Shown here: positions 50,537 to 59,011 of the stretch, piece after piece | Numbering within the stretch: the stretch's first letter is position 1 | Layout: every line of letters begins with the position of its first letter | Source: Porphyromonadaceae bacterium UBA4262 | Lineage (GTDB): Bacteria; Bacteroidota; Bacteroidia; Bacteroidales; Muribaculaceae | Direction: 5' to 3' | DNA length: 60,598 nt | Assembly (NCBI GenBank): GCA_002396085.1 | Contig: DGWI01000048.1 | Coordinates: 128,046-188,643, forward strand | The notes under the pieces: model-generated | What the model was told of the DNA's origin: nothing | Databases searched by the model: none | The model's input: only the letters and a program-made list of their open reading frames with translations | Position numbers and translations under genes: made by a program

Positions 50537-53311
50537 ATGAAGAAATTTCTCACACTACTGATTGCCACGATTGTGGCAATGGGAACTTTCGCTCAGACCA
50601 ATCTTGCCGTAGGCAAGACCTCAGTTGCCACATCGGGCACAGCTGGGGATGGTAACGATGGCAACAACGGCTCACGCTGGGAGTCGGCACATGGCCAAGA
50701 CCCACAATTGTGGATGGTCGATCTGGGCGAAGCGACAACATTCAATGTCATCAGTATCCGCTGGGAGGGCGCTTATGGCAAGTCATTCACCATCATCGCA
50801 GGCAACGACCTGGGCGATGACGGCTACATCAGCAATGGCACCACTCTGGTGACTGTCGAGGGCCAGACCCTGCAGGGCTTCCCCTTTGTCCAGAACTTTG
50901 AGTTCGAGGCTGCCACCTACCGCTATGTCGAGTTCTATGGCACTGAGCGTGGCACTGTCTATGGCTACAGTTTCTATGAGTTTGGCGTCTACAACATCGA
51001 CGGTGGTCTGGTCCCCAACCAGATCAGTATCGATGCCGAGAGCCGCCTGCTCAACATCGGCTCGACAACCACCTGCACCGCGACTGTCAAAGACCAGTTG
51101 GAAGGTATCATCAATGAACCCAATGGTTTGACCTGGACCAGCAGCAACCCTGCAGTGGGCACGATCACTGCCGCAGGTGTGTTTACTGGCGTGGCTGCCG
51201 GCACCACAAGTGTCACAGCCAACTTGGGAGAACTGGTCTCGAACGCACTGGAGATTACGGTCAATGCCGTTGCCATCGAGGTCCCGACGACCAACCCCGC
51301 CGCTCCGACTGCACTGCCCGCCAACGTGCTGGCAGTCTTCAGCGACTATTATGGCAAGCCCAGCCTGACCGATAACAACCCCGGTTGGGGTGTGGGCGGC
51401 GACGCTCCCAATCCGCTGTACACCACCAGCGAAGTTGTTCGCCTGGTCGACAACCATCCGCTGGTACACGTCAAGGGCACAGGTGTCAATGGCCGAGCGT
51501 GGTCGCCCGTGTTGAACCAGAACACCGCCCTGACAGCCGAATACAACACCGCACACGTGCAGGTATATCCCTTCTCGGCTACCTCGCTCAACATCTTCAA
51601 GGACAACACTTACGCTGGCAAGGTCACATACGAGGGTCTCGTTCCCGGACAATGGAACGATGTGGTCATCGACCTCACCGACCATGACATCTTCGGTGCC
51701 AACTACATGGTGATTGAACTCGTTGGCGAGAATGAGTTTTATCTCGACAACTTCTACTTCGAGAAACCCGCTGTCATCGATAACGAAGCACCTGTGCTGG
51801 AGAAAGTCGAAGTGTCGGCTGTAACTCCGCTGGGCGTGACTCTCGCCCTGAAGGCTAGCGACAACGTGGCAGCAAACGTCATCTATAAGATCACCGATGC
51901 CGAGCACAACATCAATGCCACCACCACAGGTGCCAACGGCAGCGAAATCACCTATGCCGTCAATGGCCTCACTGCTGGCACCACCTACAACTTCAGCGTA
52001 GTGGCTATGGACGACAATGGCAACACATCGGAGGCCCAAAGCGTGACTGCAACCACAAGCGCAATAGTGGCTGCACCGGTGCCCACGCAGCCTGCCGCCA
52101 ACGTCATCTCAATCTACAGCAACGCCTACACTCCAGCCACCACTTACTGGTGGGGCGGCTGGGGCCAGAGCACCATTGTGAGCGACCAGGCTGTCGATGG
52201 CGACGACTTGTACGCCCTGAGCAACTTCAACTACCTGGGCTTCGATGGATTTAATCCTCAACTTGACCTGAGCGAGATGGAGTATCTGCACGTCGATGTC
52301 TATCCCATGCAGGCAATGGCATTCGGCATCACACCCATCCTGACAGGTGTCAACCCCGCCGAGCGTTCACAAGTCAGCAACCTCACTGCTGGTGAGTGGA
52401 ACAGCATCGACATTCCCATGAGCCAGTTTGCACTCGACTTCACTGCAAAGGCATTCCAACTCAAGATTGACCAAGGCAACGGTAGTGATGCCCTGCTGAT
52501 TGACAACATCTACTTCTACAAGACTGGCAGTGAAACCCCTGTCGAGGTCACCGCAATCACCATTGAGGCAACAGCCAACGAGGTACAAGCCGGAAAGACC
52601 CTGCAACTCACTGTCAAGGACCAGGACGGCAATGCTGTGACCAGCGGCTTGACCTTTGTCTCAAGCGCCGAAGACGTTGCCACTGTCGATGAGAACGGTC
52701 TGGTAACTGGTGTTGCCGAGGGTAATGCCACCATCACAGCCACGTATGCCGCTCCACAGACCAGTGGTGCCGGTGCTCCTGCACGTGCCGAGGGCGAAGC
52801 TATCACGGCACAGTTTGAACTCACTGTCACCGCCGCTCCCGATCCCACTGAGGGTCAGGTCCTCACCGCAGACGGACACACAGTCACTCTTGTGGGCTAT
52901 CACCAGACAGGCACCGACAACTATGTTCTCACCATCACCAGTGAGGAGGAGATGGCCGGTCTGGGGGGATCGTTCTGGTATCTCAACGACCAGCCCGGAA
53001 ACGACATCCGCACCAACATGGTGATTTCGGATAACGGACACACCATCACCATCACCGCAACATCGACCAGCGAGCCGCAACTCTACACGCCGCTCTATGT
53101 GCTGATGCCTGGTGAGGTGAACTTTGGCATGGTTACCATCAACTGGATTGAAACAGGAACCACCACTGCAGTCACCGACATTGCCGCCGACAATGCCAGC
53201 AATGGTGCAGTCTACAGCATCGACGGACGCATGATGCAGCGCACTGCCGACATCAACGCTCTGCCTGCCGGCATCTACATCATCAACGGCAAGAAGGTCG
53301 TTGTGAAGTAA
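50537..53311 (+). CDS. Large secreted protein with discoidin-like, Ig-like and fibronectin-like domains
   Basis: The 924-residue product has a signal peptide (MKKFLTLLIATIVAMGTFAQ). An F5/8 type C (discoidin) domain comes first (about 20-155, NLAVGKTSVATSGTAGDGNDGNNGSRWES and YRYVEFYGTERG). A Big_2 Ig-like domain (about 165-240) and a beta-sandwich module follow. Then come a fibronectin-III-like module (about 425-510), another beta-sandwich with NVISIYSNAY, and a second Big_2 (about 675-770). The C-terminus, TDIAADNASNGAVYSIDGRMMQRTADINALPAGIYIINGKKVVVK, is a typical T9SS-type sorting domain. There is no enzyme domain, so adhesion or glycan binding is likely. Ligand unknown. Confidence 0.82.
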   Translation: MKKFLTLLIATIVAMGTFAQTNLAVGKTSVATSGTAGDGNDGNNGSRWESAHGQDPQLWMVDLGEATTFNVISIRWEGAYGKSFTIIAGNDLGDDGYISNGTTLVTVEGQTLQGFPFVQNFEFEAATYRYVEFYGTERGTVYGYSFYEFGVYNIDGGLVPNQISIDAESRLLNIGSTTTCTATVKDQLEGIINEPNGLTWTSSNPAVGTITAAGVFTGVAAGTTSVTANLGELVSNALEITVNAVAIEVPTTNPAAPTALPANVLAVFSDYYGKPSLTDNNPGWGVGGDAPNPLYTTSEVVRLVDNHPLVHVKGTGVNGRAWSPVLNQNTALTAEYNTAHVQVYPFSATSLNIFKDNTYAGKVTYEGLVPGQWNDVVIDLTDHDIFGANYMVIELVGENEFYLDNFYFEKPAVIDNEAPVLEKVEVSAVTPLGVTLALKASDNVAANVIYKITDAEHNINATTTGANGSEITYAVNGLTAGTTYNFSVVAMDDNGNTSEAQSVTATTSAIVAAPVPTQPAANVISIYSNAYTPATTYWWGGWGQSTIVSDQAVDGDDLYALSNFNYLGFDGFNPQLDLSEMEYLHVDVYPMQAMAFGITPILTGVNPAERSQVSNLTAGEWNSIDIPMSQFALDFTAKAFQLKIDQGNGSDALLIDNIYFYKTGSETPVEVTAITIEATANEVQAGKTLQLTVKDQDGNAVTSGLTFVSSAEDVATVDENGLVTGVAEGNATITATYAAPQTSGAGAPARAEGEAITAQFELTVTAAPDPTEGQVLTADGHTVTLVGYHQTGTDNYVLTITSEEEMAGLGGSFWYLNDQPGNDIRTNMVISDNGHTITITATSTSEPQLYTPLYVLMPGEVNFGMVTINWIETGTTTAVTDIAADNASNGAVYSIDGRMMQRTADINALPAGIYIINGKKVVVK

Positions 53312-53346
53312 TACGCACGAGCCGGTTAACAGTCTACCAATCTATT

Positions 53347-53385
53347 AAAATCGCTACATGGGACAAAACCCCGTGTAGCGATTTT
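53347..53385. terminator. Hairpin terminator (AAAATCGCTACA stem) after the secreted protein
   Basis: The arm at 53347-53362 pairs with 53370-53385, with one G-U pair. The outer 12 bases AAAATCGCTACA and their complement are identical to the dnaX/obg terminator stem (24520-24558). Confidence 0.88.
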
Positions 53386-53486
53386 CATTGGTCTAAACAG
53401 ATTGTGCCGACCGACCTTTAGTGACGAAAAACCGAAAAAATATCAATTCTTAATTCCTAATTCTTCATTCTTAATTAGAAAAATAC

Positions 53487-53494
53487 TACCTTTG
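53487..53494 (+). promoter_or_regulatory. -7 box TACCTTTG for the YbhN-like gene
   Basis: It matches TAnnTTTG and implies a transcript start near 53501, which rules out the upstream start at 53497 and supports ATG 53515. Heptad-type repeats (53440-53480) lie directly upstream of the box. Confidence 0.65.
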
Positions 53495-53514
53495 CGGTGC
53501 AAAAACTGGAAACA

Positions 53515-54519
53515 ATGAAGGATATCATATCTAAACTCATCAAGTATGGCATCCCCATCGCAATCAGTGTTGGGCTTGCCTGGTTCCTGTACAAGAATGT
53601 TGACCTGGAGGCCATCAAGACGAGTCTGCGACAAGACGTGAACTACTGGTGGTTCGTGCCCGTGATTGTGGTGAGCGTGTTCAGCCACATCTTCCGCGCC
53701 CTGCGTTGGCGGTTGCAACTGCGGGCCATCGACATCGATGCACCGCTGTGGGTGCTCATCAACAGCATCTTTGGCACCTACTTTGTCAACTTGGTTTTCC
53801 CCCGTCTGGGCGAAGTGTGGCGCACCGGATACATCGCCCAGCGGCAGAAGGCTCCGTTTGCCACAGTGCTCGGCTCGATGGTAGGTGATCGCTTGAGCGA
53901 CACGATCACCGTGTTACTGCTGACTGTCGTCACCTTCTTTTTGGCACAGGATGCCTTTGTCAAGTTCTTTGCCGCCAGAGGTGACGATGCTGGCACAGCG
54001 GCATCGTGGACCATGTGGATACTTGTCGCCGTAGGCATCCTGGGCATTGCCTCACTGGTGTGGATCTACCGCAGCGCATCACAGAACAAGTTCATCGCCA
54101 AGTTGCGCGACATCCTGCACGACTTGTGGGAGGGGTTCGCCGCCATCGCCCACATGGAGGGCAAGTGGATGTTCTTGCTCTACACAGTGCTCATCTGGGG
54201 ATGCTACTTCATGCAACTCTACATTGCCTCCAAGGCGTTCACTTTCACTGCCGACCTGGGTGTAGTGCCCATTCTGGTGCTGTTTGTACTGAGTAGCATC
54301 GGCATGGCTGTTCCCAGCAACGGCGGCCTCGGCCCCTGGCAGTTTGCCATCATCTTCGGTCTGTCGCTCTATGGCGTGGGTGCTTTCCCACCCAGTACGC
54401 CATACGATGCACAGGCCTCAGCCTTCGCCTGGCTGGTGTGGGGAGTACAGCAACTGCTCATCATCGTGCTGGGCATCTACGCATTTGTGGGCATCGCCCT
54501 AGACAAGAAGAAAGATTAG
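53515..54519 (+). CDS. YbhN/lysylphosphatidylglycerol-synthase-like membrane protein
   Basis: The 334-residue integral membrane protein has about eight helices and belongs to the LPG_synthase_TM (UPF0104) family. Family segments are VFSHIFRALRWRLQLRAI, FGTYFVNLVFPRLGEVWRTGYIAQRQKAPFATVLGSMVGDRLSD, and AVPSNGGLGPWQFAIIFGLSLYG. Only the membrane domain is present; the catalytic C-terminal domain of MprF is absent. Members are thought to move or modify lipids, but the substrate is unknown here. Confidence 0.85.
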   Translation: MKDIISKLIKYGIPIAISVGLAWFLYKNVDLEAIKTSLRQDVNYWWFVPVIVVSVFSHIFRALRWRLQLRAIDIDAPLWVLINSIFGTYFVNLVFPRLGEVWRTGYIAQRQKAPFATVLGSMVGDRLSDTITVLLLTVVTFFLAQDAFVKFFAARGDDAGTAASWTMWILVAVGILGIASLVWIYRSASQNKFIAKLRDILHDLWEGFAAIAHMEGKWMFLLYTVLIWGCYFMQLYIASKAFTFTADLGVVPILVLFVLSSIGMAVPSNGGLGPWQFAIIFGLSLYGVGAFPPSTPYDAQASAFAWLVWGVQQLLIIVLGIYAFVGIALDKKKD

Positions 54520-54589
54520 TGCTGTCTGGCGACAAAATGCGAGCAATCGCTGAAATCCGCACAACATTCAGCGCAACAACACGTTAACA

Positions 54590-54622
54590 TTCTAGACCAT
54601 CTAGAAAATCCAGATTATCTAC
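54590..54622. repeat. CTAGA simple repeat before the DUF2490 gene
   Basis: TTCTAGACC, ATCTAGAAA, TCCAGATTATCT: three spaced CTAGA-like words, ending just before the start codon region. Confidence 0.5.
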
Positions 54623-54638
54623 AATCTCCATCTGAACA

Positions 54639-55415
54639 ATGACAACAATGAAACCCATCAAGCTCATAGCCCTGCTAGCCCTGCTCATCCTGCCCTCACA
54701 GGCATGGGCTGGGGACGATGATGCGGGCCTGATTGTTAGTGCCGCAGTCGAGAAGAAGTTTAACAAGAAAGCCGGCGTGGAGTTTGAGGCCGAATTCCGC
54801 TCACGCAACAACTTCCGCACTGCCGACCGTCTGAGCCTGGGCATCAGTGCCGACTACAAGTTGCTCAAGTGGCTCAAGGTAGATGCCGGTTACCAGTTGC
54901 TCATCGACAACAACATCGAGAAAATCACCTATAATGCCCCAACCATCGATGATGACGGCAATGAGGTGGTCAACTACAACAACTGGCGTCCCTCATACTG
55001 GGGGCTGCGCCACCGCGTGTTTGCATCGGTCACAGGAAGTTACAAGATTGGGCGTGTGAGTTTATCACTGCGCGAGCGGTGGCGCTTCACCTACCGCCCA
55101 CAACAGACCACAACCCGCTATGACTTTGACAACGAGTATTGGGAGGACACCGAGGTCAAGAGCAAGAGTGTGCACATGTTGCGCAGCAGACTAAAGGCCG
55201 AATGGGACATCCCCAGTTGCAAGGTTGATCCCTGGGCCAGTGTCGAATTATTCAATGACCTCGCGCTCGAAAAAGTGCGATATAGCATCGGCGCTGACTA
55301 CTCGCTGAAGAAGAAGCACACCTTCGGCCTCTATTACCGATACCAGGACATCTGTGGCGAAGATGAAGAGGGCAGCATGCACTCCCTCGGCGTGAGTTAT
55401 AAGTTCAAATTCTAA
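54639..55415 (+). CDS. DUF2490 outer-membrane beta-barrel-like protein
   Basis: The 258-residue product has a signal peptide (KLIALLALLILPSQAWA; start ATG 54639 or 54648). It then has alternating strands typical of a small barrel: GVEFEAEFRSRNNFRTADRLSLGISADYKLLKWLKVDAGYQLL, VSLSLRERWRFTYRP and KKKHTFGLYYRYQDICG. It ends LGVSYKFKF, an aromatic C-terminus as in outer-membrane barrels. DUF2490 proteins have no assigned function. The next gene starts eight bases after its stop, so the two are certainly cotranscribed. Confidence 0.78.
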   Translation: MTTMKPIKLIALLALLILPSQAWAGDDDAGLIVSAAVEKKFNKKAGVEFEAEFRSRNNFRTADRLSLGISADYKLLKWLKVDAGYQLLIDNNIEKITYNAPTIDDDGNEVVNYNNWRPSYWGLRHRVFASVTGSYKIGRVSLSLRERWRFTYRPQQTTTRYDFDNEYWEDTEVKSKSVHMLRSRLKAEWDIPSCKVDPWASVELFNDLALEKVRYSIGADYSLKKKHTFGLYYRYQDICGEDEEGSMHSLGVSYKFKF

Positions 55416-55422
55416 AACAACG

Positions 55423-56658
55423 ATGAAAAAGTATCTTGCAATATTATTTATGGCGCTGTTGACAACGGCTTGCGTCAACGACGACACCGACTTCAGCGAC
55501 CTCATCAACGGCACTCATGGCCCCGATGAAGAGGTCATCACGCCCATTGACATCGCGCTCGACTTCAGCGACCTGGCCGAGGCCGATGATGTCGTGGTCA
55601 CCGACGAGACCGTCGAGGCTTATAGCGACTATGAGGAGAACACCGATTGGGCGTATACCATCAATGTTACCTATAATGGCGACGAGGTGACGCTGAGCGG
55701 CAACACCAGCCGCGTGCGCTCGACCATTGAAGGGGGGCATGTGGTCATCCGCTCGACCAGCAACCGTGTGCACTATGTGCTGAGTGGCACGAGCGACAAC
55801 GGCTCGTTCAAAATCTATAGCGAGAACAAGTTTAAACTCACGCTGAATGGTGTGAACCTGACTAACCCCACAGGTGCAGCCATCAACAACCAGGGCAGCA
55901 AGTCAATGTATCTGGTGCTGGCCGACGGCACCGAGAACACGCTCACCGACGGCACTACCTACACCGACACCGATGGCGAGCAGATGAAGGGAACCCTCTT
56001 CAGCGAGGGACAGGTGCTGGTCAGCGGCAAAGGCTCGCTCAACATCAACGGCAACAGCCGCAACGCACTGGTCAGTGATGACTACTTCCGTTTCCGCCCA
56101 GGATGCAAACTCTATGTCAAGTGCGCCACAGGGCATGGCATCAAAGCCAATGACGGCATCATCATCGATGGCGGTGTAATCAACATCGAGGTCAGCGGTG
56201 ATGGCTACAAGGGCATCAAGTGCGACTCGACCATGACCGTCAATGGTGGCCGCACCACCATCATCGCCACTGGCGGTGTCGCCATCACACCGGCCACCGA
56301 CATCGCACCAGCCGACACCAGCAGTTGCGCAGGCATCAAGTGCGACTACCCGCTCACCATCAATGCCGGCAGCATACGCATCAAGGCCACTGGTGAGGGC
56401 GGCAAGGGCATCAACAACACAGGCGACATCTACATCAATAGCGGCAGTGTGCAGATTGTCACCACAGGCATCAAGGGGCTCTCATCACCCAAGGGAATCA
56501 AGGGTGACGGCAGCATGCTGATTAATGGAGGCTACCTCTACAGTTACAGTGCCAACGCATCGCCCATCGACATGACGGGCCAACTTGTCGTGGCCGATGG
56601 TTACACCACCTGGGAGAGCAAATTGCAACGTGTCATTATCTCGTTTCTAGACAACTGA
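55423..56658 (+). CDS. Carbohydrate-binding lipoprotein (Cthe_2159-like)
   Basis: The 411-residue lipoprotein (LLTTACVNDD, acylated Cys17) has an acidic linker. The repeated beta-helix segments include NKFKLTLNGVNLTNPTGAAINNQGSKSMYLVLADGTENTLTDG, GSLNINGNSRNALVSDDYFRF, and DGIIIDGGVINIEVSGDGYKGIKCDSTMTVNGG, typical of the Cthe_2159 carbohydrate-binding domain. The known Clostridium protein binds pectic polysaccharide. It is cotranscribed with the DUF2490 gene and belongs to a cluster with VTC and DUF4956 genes, a combination I know from other phyla too. Confidence 0.85.
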   Translation: MKKYLAILFMALLTTACVNDDTDFSDLINGTHGPDEEVITPIDIALDFSDLAEADDVVVTDETVEAYSDYEENTDWAYTINVTYNGDEVTLSGNTSRVRSTIEGGHVVIRSTSNRVHYVLSGTSDNGSFKIYSENKFKLTLNGVNLTNPTGAAINNQGSKSMYLVLADGTENTLTDGTTYTDTDGEQMKGTLFSEGQVLVSGKGSLNINGNSRNALVSDDYFRFRPGCKLYVKCATGHGIKANDGIIIDGGVINIEVSGDGYKGIKCDSTMTVNGGRTTIIATGGVAITPATDIAPADTSSCAGIKCDYPLTINAGSIRIKATGEGGKGINNTGDIYINSGSVQIVTTGIKGLSSPKGIKGDGSMLINGGYLYSYSANASPIDMTGQLVVADGYTTWESKLQRVIISFLDN

Positions 56659-56737
56659 CCACCACCATTTCTACCGCAATTGGTTGACAAATGACGAAAA
56701 TCTATTGATTATTTTTGGTTAGTTTATAACATTTGTA

Positions 56738-56745
56738 TACCTTTG
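56738..56745 (+). promoter_or_regulatory. -7 box TACCTTTG for the dockerin gene
   Basis: It matches TAnnTTTG, 26 bases before ATG 56771, so the last three genes of the cluster can be transcribed separately from the first two. Confidence 0.65.
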
Positions 56746-56770
56746 TTCTCCACAAAAACATTTGAGTATT

Positions 56771-57202
56771 ATGAAGAAATTAATGATTCTCTTGTCGGCA
56801 GCCATCTTGACGATGCTCAGTGTCCATGCCGACACATACAATTATCTGAACTTTGTCAACGCTAATAACCAGATTACGCAGTTCAGCACAACGGGTCTGA
56901 AGATGACATTCAACGGCGGCAAGGCTACCGTGACATCCAATGGACAGACGCAGACCATCAATCTGGCCTCAATGGCCTATATGGAGTTCAGCAACACCCA
57001 GGCAGGCGGCACCACCTACACCGTGGGCGATGTCAATGGCGATGGTAACGTCGATGTGAGTGATGTGAACATCATCATCAACATCATGCTCGGCAAGGAT
57101 GACGGCAGCGCCTATAATGGCCGACAGTTTGTGACCGACGACAACACGGTCGACGTGAGCGATGTCAATTTAGTCATCAACATCATGCTCGGCAAGAGCT
57201 GA
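56771..57202 (+). CDS. Small secreted dockerin protein
   Basis: The 143-residue product has a signal peptide (MKKLMILLSAAILTMLSVHA). A short beta-rich region follows (ITQFSTTGLKMTFNGGKATVTSNGQTQTINLASMAYMEF). The C-terminus is a dockerin type I module with two calcium-binding repeats, GDVNGDGNVDVSDVNIIINIMLGK and DDNTVDVSDVNLVINIMLGK. It ends LGKS, much like the C10 protease. It has no catalytic domain. It may be an adaptor or a calcium-dependent surface protein; its partner is unknown. Confidence 0.8.
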   Translation: MKKLMILLSAAILTMLSVHADTYNYLNFVNANNQITQFSTTGLKMTFNGGKATVTSNGQTQTINLASMAYMEFSNTQAGGTTYTVGDVNGDGNVDVSDVNIIINIMLGKDDGSAYNGRQFVTDDNTVDVSDVNLVINIMLGKS

Positions 57203-57233
57203 CAACCAACAGAACCCCAAACCTAAAAACTAT

Positions 57234-57271
57234 ACGGTCGCCAGGAGGCAATATCATCACCTGGCGGCCGT
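57234..57271 (+). terminator. Hairpin after the dockerin gene
   Basis: ACGGTCGCCAGG (57234-57245) pairs with CCTGGCGGCCGT (57260-57271, one mismatch-type T-G pair). The T-run is short, so read-through into the VTC gene is possible. Confidence 0.65.
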
Positions 57272-57286
57272 TTCAACTAAAGATAC

Positions 57287-58081
57287 ATGCTCGAGCAAAA
57301 CATACAGCAGTTTCAGCCCATCACGCTCCAGGAGATGAGCGCGATCAAACTGATGAACCGCACCGACACCAAGTTTGTCACGTCGGTGCCGGTGCTGTGT
57401 CGGTTGCTCGAGTTGGCTCGCGGCGAGTACCGCGTGCAGGAGACCGACGGGCTGCGACTAGCTCCCTACCACACCTTGTACTTCGACACGCCCGACTGTG
57501 CCATGTACATCGCTCATCAGAACGGGCACCTCAACCGGCAGAAGATCAGGGTGCGTTCGTATGTTGCCTCAGGGCTACACTTCCTTGAGGTCAAGACCAA
57601 GGACAACCACAAGCGCACGCACAAGAAGCGCGTCACGCTCACCGTCGACGACCAGCAACAGTGGCCAGCCCTGGTGCAAGACAGCAAGGGCGACATCCAC
57701 GACTTCCTCACCCAGCGACTGCGCTATGACCACACTACGCTGGTGCCCACCATCGAGAATGAGTTCAAACGCATCACCCTGGTCAACAAAGCACGTACCG
57801 AGCGACTCACCATCGACACTGATCTGAGGTTTATCAACCACACGACACAACAACATCGTGCCATGACCGGATTGGTCATCATCGAACTCAAGCGCGACGG
57901 GCTGCAACCCTCGCCCATCCTCGAACTCCTCAGACAACTGCGCATCAAGCCACACGGATTCAGCAAATACTGTATGGGCATGGCGTTCACCAACCAGGGC
58001 TTGAAGCAAAACCGATTCAAGGAACGCATGCGCAGCATCGAGCGCATCATGCAACATGCTACGGCACCCACCAACATCTAG
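57287..58081 (+). CDS. VTC-domain polyphosphate polymerase-like protein
   Basis: VTC4-type enzymes polymerise ATP gamma-phosphates into polyphosphate in a tunnel lined with basic residues. The 264-residue cytosolic protein shows the tunnel motifs in order: MNRTDTKFVTSVPVL (about 23-37), LNRQKIRVRSYV (about 82-93, the RxKxRxRxY signature), and LEVKTKDNHKRTHKKRVTL (about 100-118). ENEFKRITLVNKARTERLTIDTDL follows (about 157-180), then VIIELKRDG (about 196-204) and KYCMGMAF. All expected charged positions are there, so it is probably active, although bacterial members are little studied. The DUF4956 gene follows after 21 bases. Confidence 0.85.
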   Translation: MLEQNIQQFQPITLQEMSAIKLMNRTDTKFVTSVPVLCRLLELARGEYRVQETDGLRLAPYHTLYFDTPDCAMYIAHQNGHLNRQKIRVRSYVASGLHFLEVKTKDNHKRTHKKRVTLTVDDQQQWPALVQDSKGDIHDFLTQRLRYDHTTLVPTIENEFKRITLVNKARTERLTIDTDLRFINHTTQQHRAMTGLVIIELKRDGLQPSPILELLRQLRIKPHGFSKYCMGMAFTNQGLKQNRFKERMRSIERIMQHATAPTNI

Positions 58082-58102
58082 CAACACTAACAACACGCAA
58101 CT

Positions 58103-58795
58103 ATGTATACCGACTTTGCAACACTCATGAGCCAACTCTTCCACACAGGCGAGTTCGGGCACATCAATGTCATCAATTTCCTGATCAGCACCGTCATGGT
58201 GTGGATCATGGTACACTTTCTATATTATAGCAAGAGCAAGCGACGTGACTTCTATTTCACCTTCATGCTCATCGGCATCGTCATCTACTTCCTGGTCTAC
58301 TTCATGATTTTTGTCCTTGAGGACCTCAAGGGCAAGACCGGCATCGGCATTGGCATTGGCTTGTTCGGCATCTTCAGCATCATGCGCTACCGCACCGATG
58401 CTATGCCAGTGCGCGAGATGACCTACCTCTTCAGCATCATCTGCATGGCCGTCATCAATGCCCTGGGAACCGAGATTTCGCTCCTCGAGATGTTGGTGCC
58501 CAACATCATCATTGTGGGTGCAGTGGCCTTGTGCGAGTCATTCTTGCTGCGCAGCAAGCAGGCCACCAAACTCATACAGTATGACCGCGTAGCCCTCATC
58601 AAGCCTGAGTGTCGAGAGCAACTCAAGGCCGACCTGGAAGAGCGCACCGGACTCACCATCGACAGTCTGGAGGTGGGAGCCATCGACTATCTGCGCGACA
58701 CGGCCATCATCAAGATTTACTACCACGACCCGCAGGCCAACGCCGAACTCAACCACACCATCAAGGTCAAGCGCACCGAGTGGGAGAAAGTATAA
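58103..58795 (+). CDS. DUF4956 membrane protein
   Basis: The 230-residue protein has about four membrane helices (for example NFLISTVMVWIMVHFLYY, FMLIGIVIYFLVYFMIFVL, MTYLFSIICMAVINALG, IIIVGAVALCESFLL). Between them is the family hallmark IGIGIGLFGIFSIMRYRTDAMPVREMTYLF (about 92-117). A cytosolic C-terminal ferredoxin-like domain follows (about 160-230). DUF4956 genes regularly sit beside VTC genes; a role in coupling polymer synthesis to the membrane is an inference. It is in one transcript with the VTC gene and ends at the terminator at 58841-58886. Confidence 0.88.
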   Translation: MYTDFATLMSQLFHTGEFGHINVINFLISTVMVWIMVHFLYYSKSKRRDFYFTFMLIGIVIYFLVYFMIFVLEDLKGKTGIGIGIGLFGIFSIMRYRTDAMPVREMTYLFSIICMAVINALGTEISLLEMLVPNIIIVGAVALCESFLLRSKQATKLIQYDRVALIKPECREQLKADLEERTGLTIDSLEVGAIDYLRDTAIIKIYYHDPQANAELNHTIKVKRTEWEKV

Positions 58796-58840
58796 ACTGC
58801 ATTTCGGATTAGTTCCACACCAGTTGTTGCCGCATGATCG

Positions 58841-58891
58841 GACAACGATAACAACAAATAACATAATTACTGTTGTTATCGTTGTCTGTTT
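58841..58891 (+). terminator. Hairpin terminator after the DUF4956 gene
   Basis: GACAACGATAACAACA (58841-58856) is the exact complement of 58871-58886, followed by TGTTTTATT. Confidence 0.9.
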
Positions 58892-58982
58892 TATTACTTG
58901 CATATTTTACCCTAGATGGACAAAAGCATCTTATTGCCCATTTTTTGAGTCGGTTCATGCTCAATCTCAACACAAGATTTTG

Positions 58983-58990
58983 TAACTTTG
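58983..58990 (+). promoter_or_regulatory. -7 box TAACTTTG for the HAD gene
   Basis: It matches TAnnTTTG and supports ATG 59012 instead of the upstream in-frame codon at 58988. Confidence 0.65.
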
Positions 58991-59011
58991 CAACCCAAAT
59001 CAGCAAGTACA

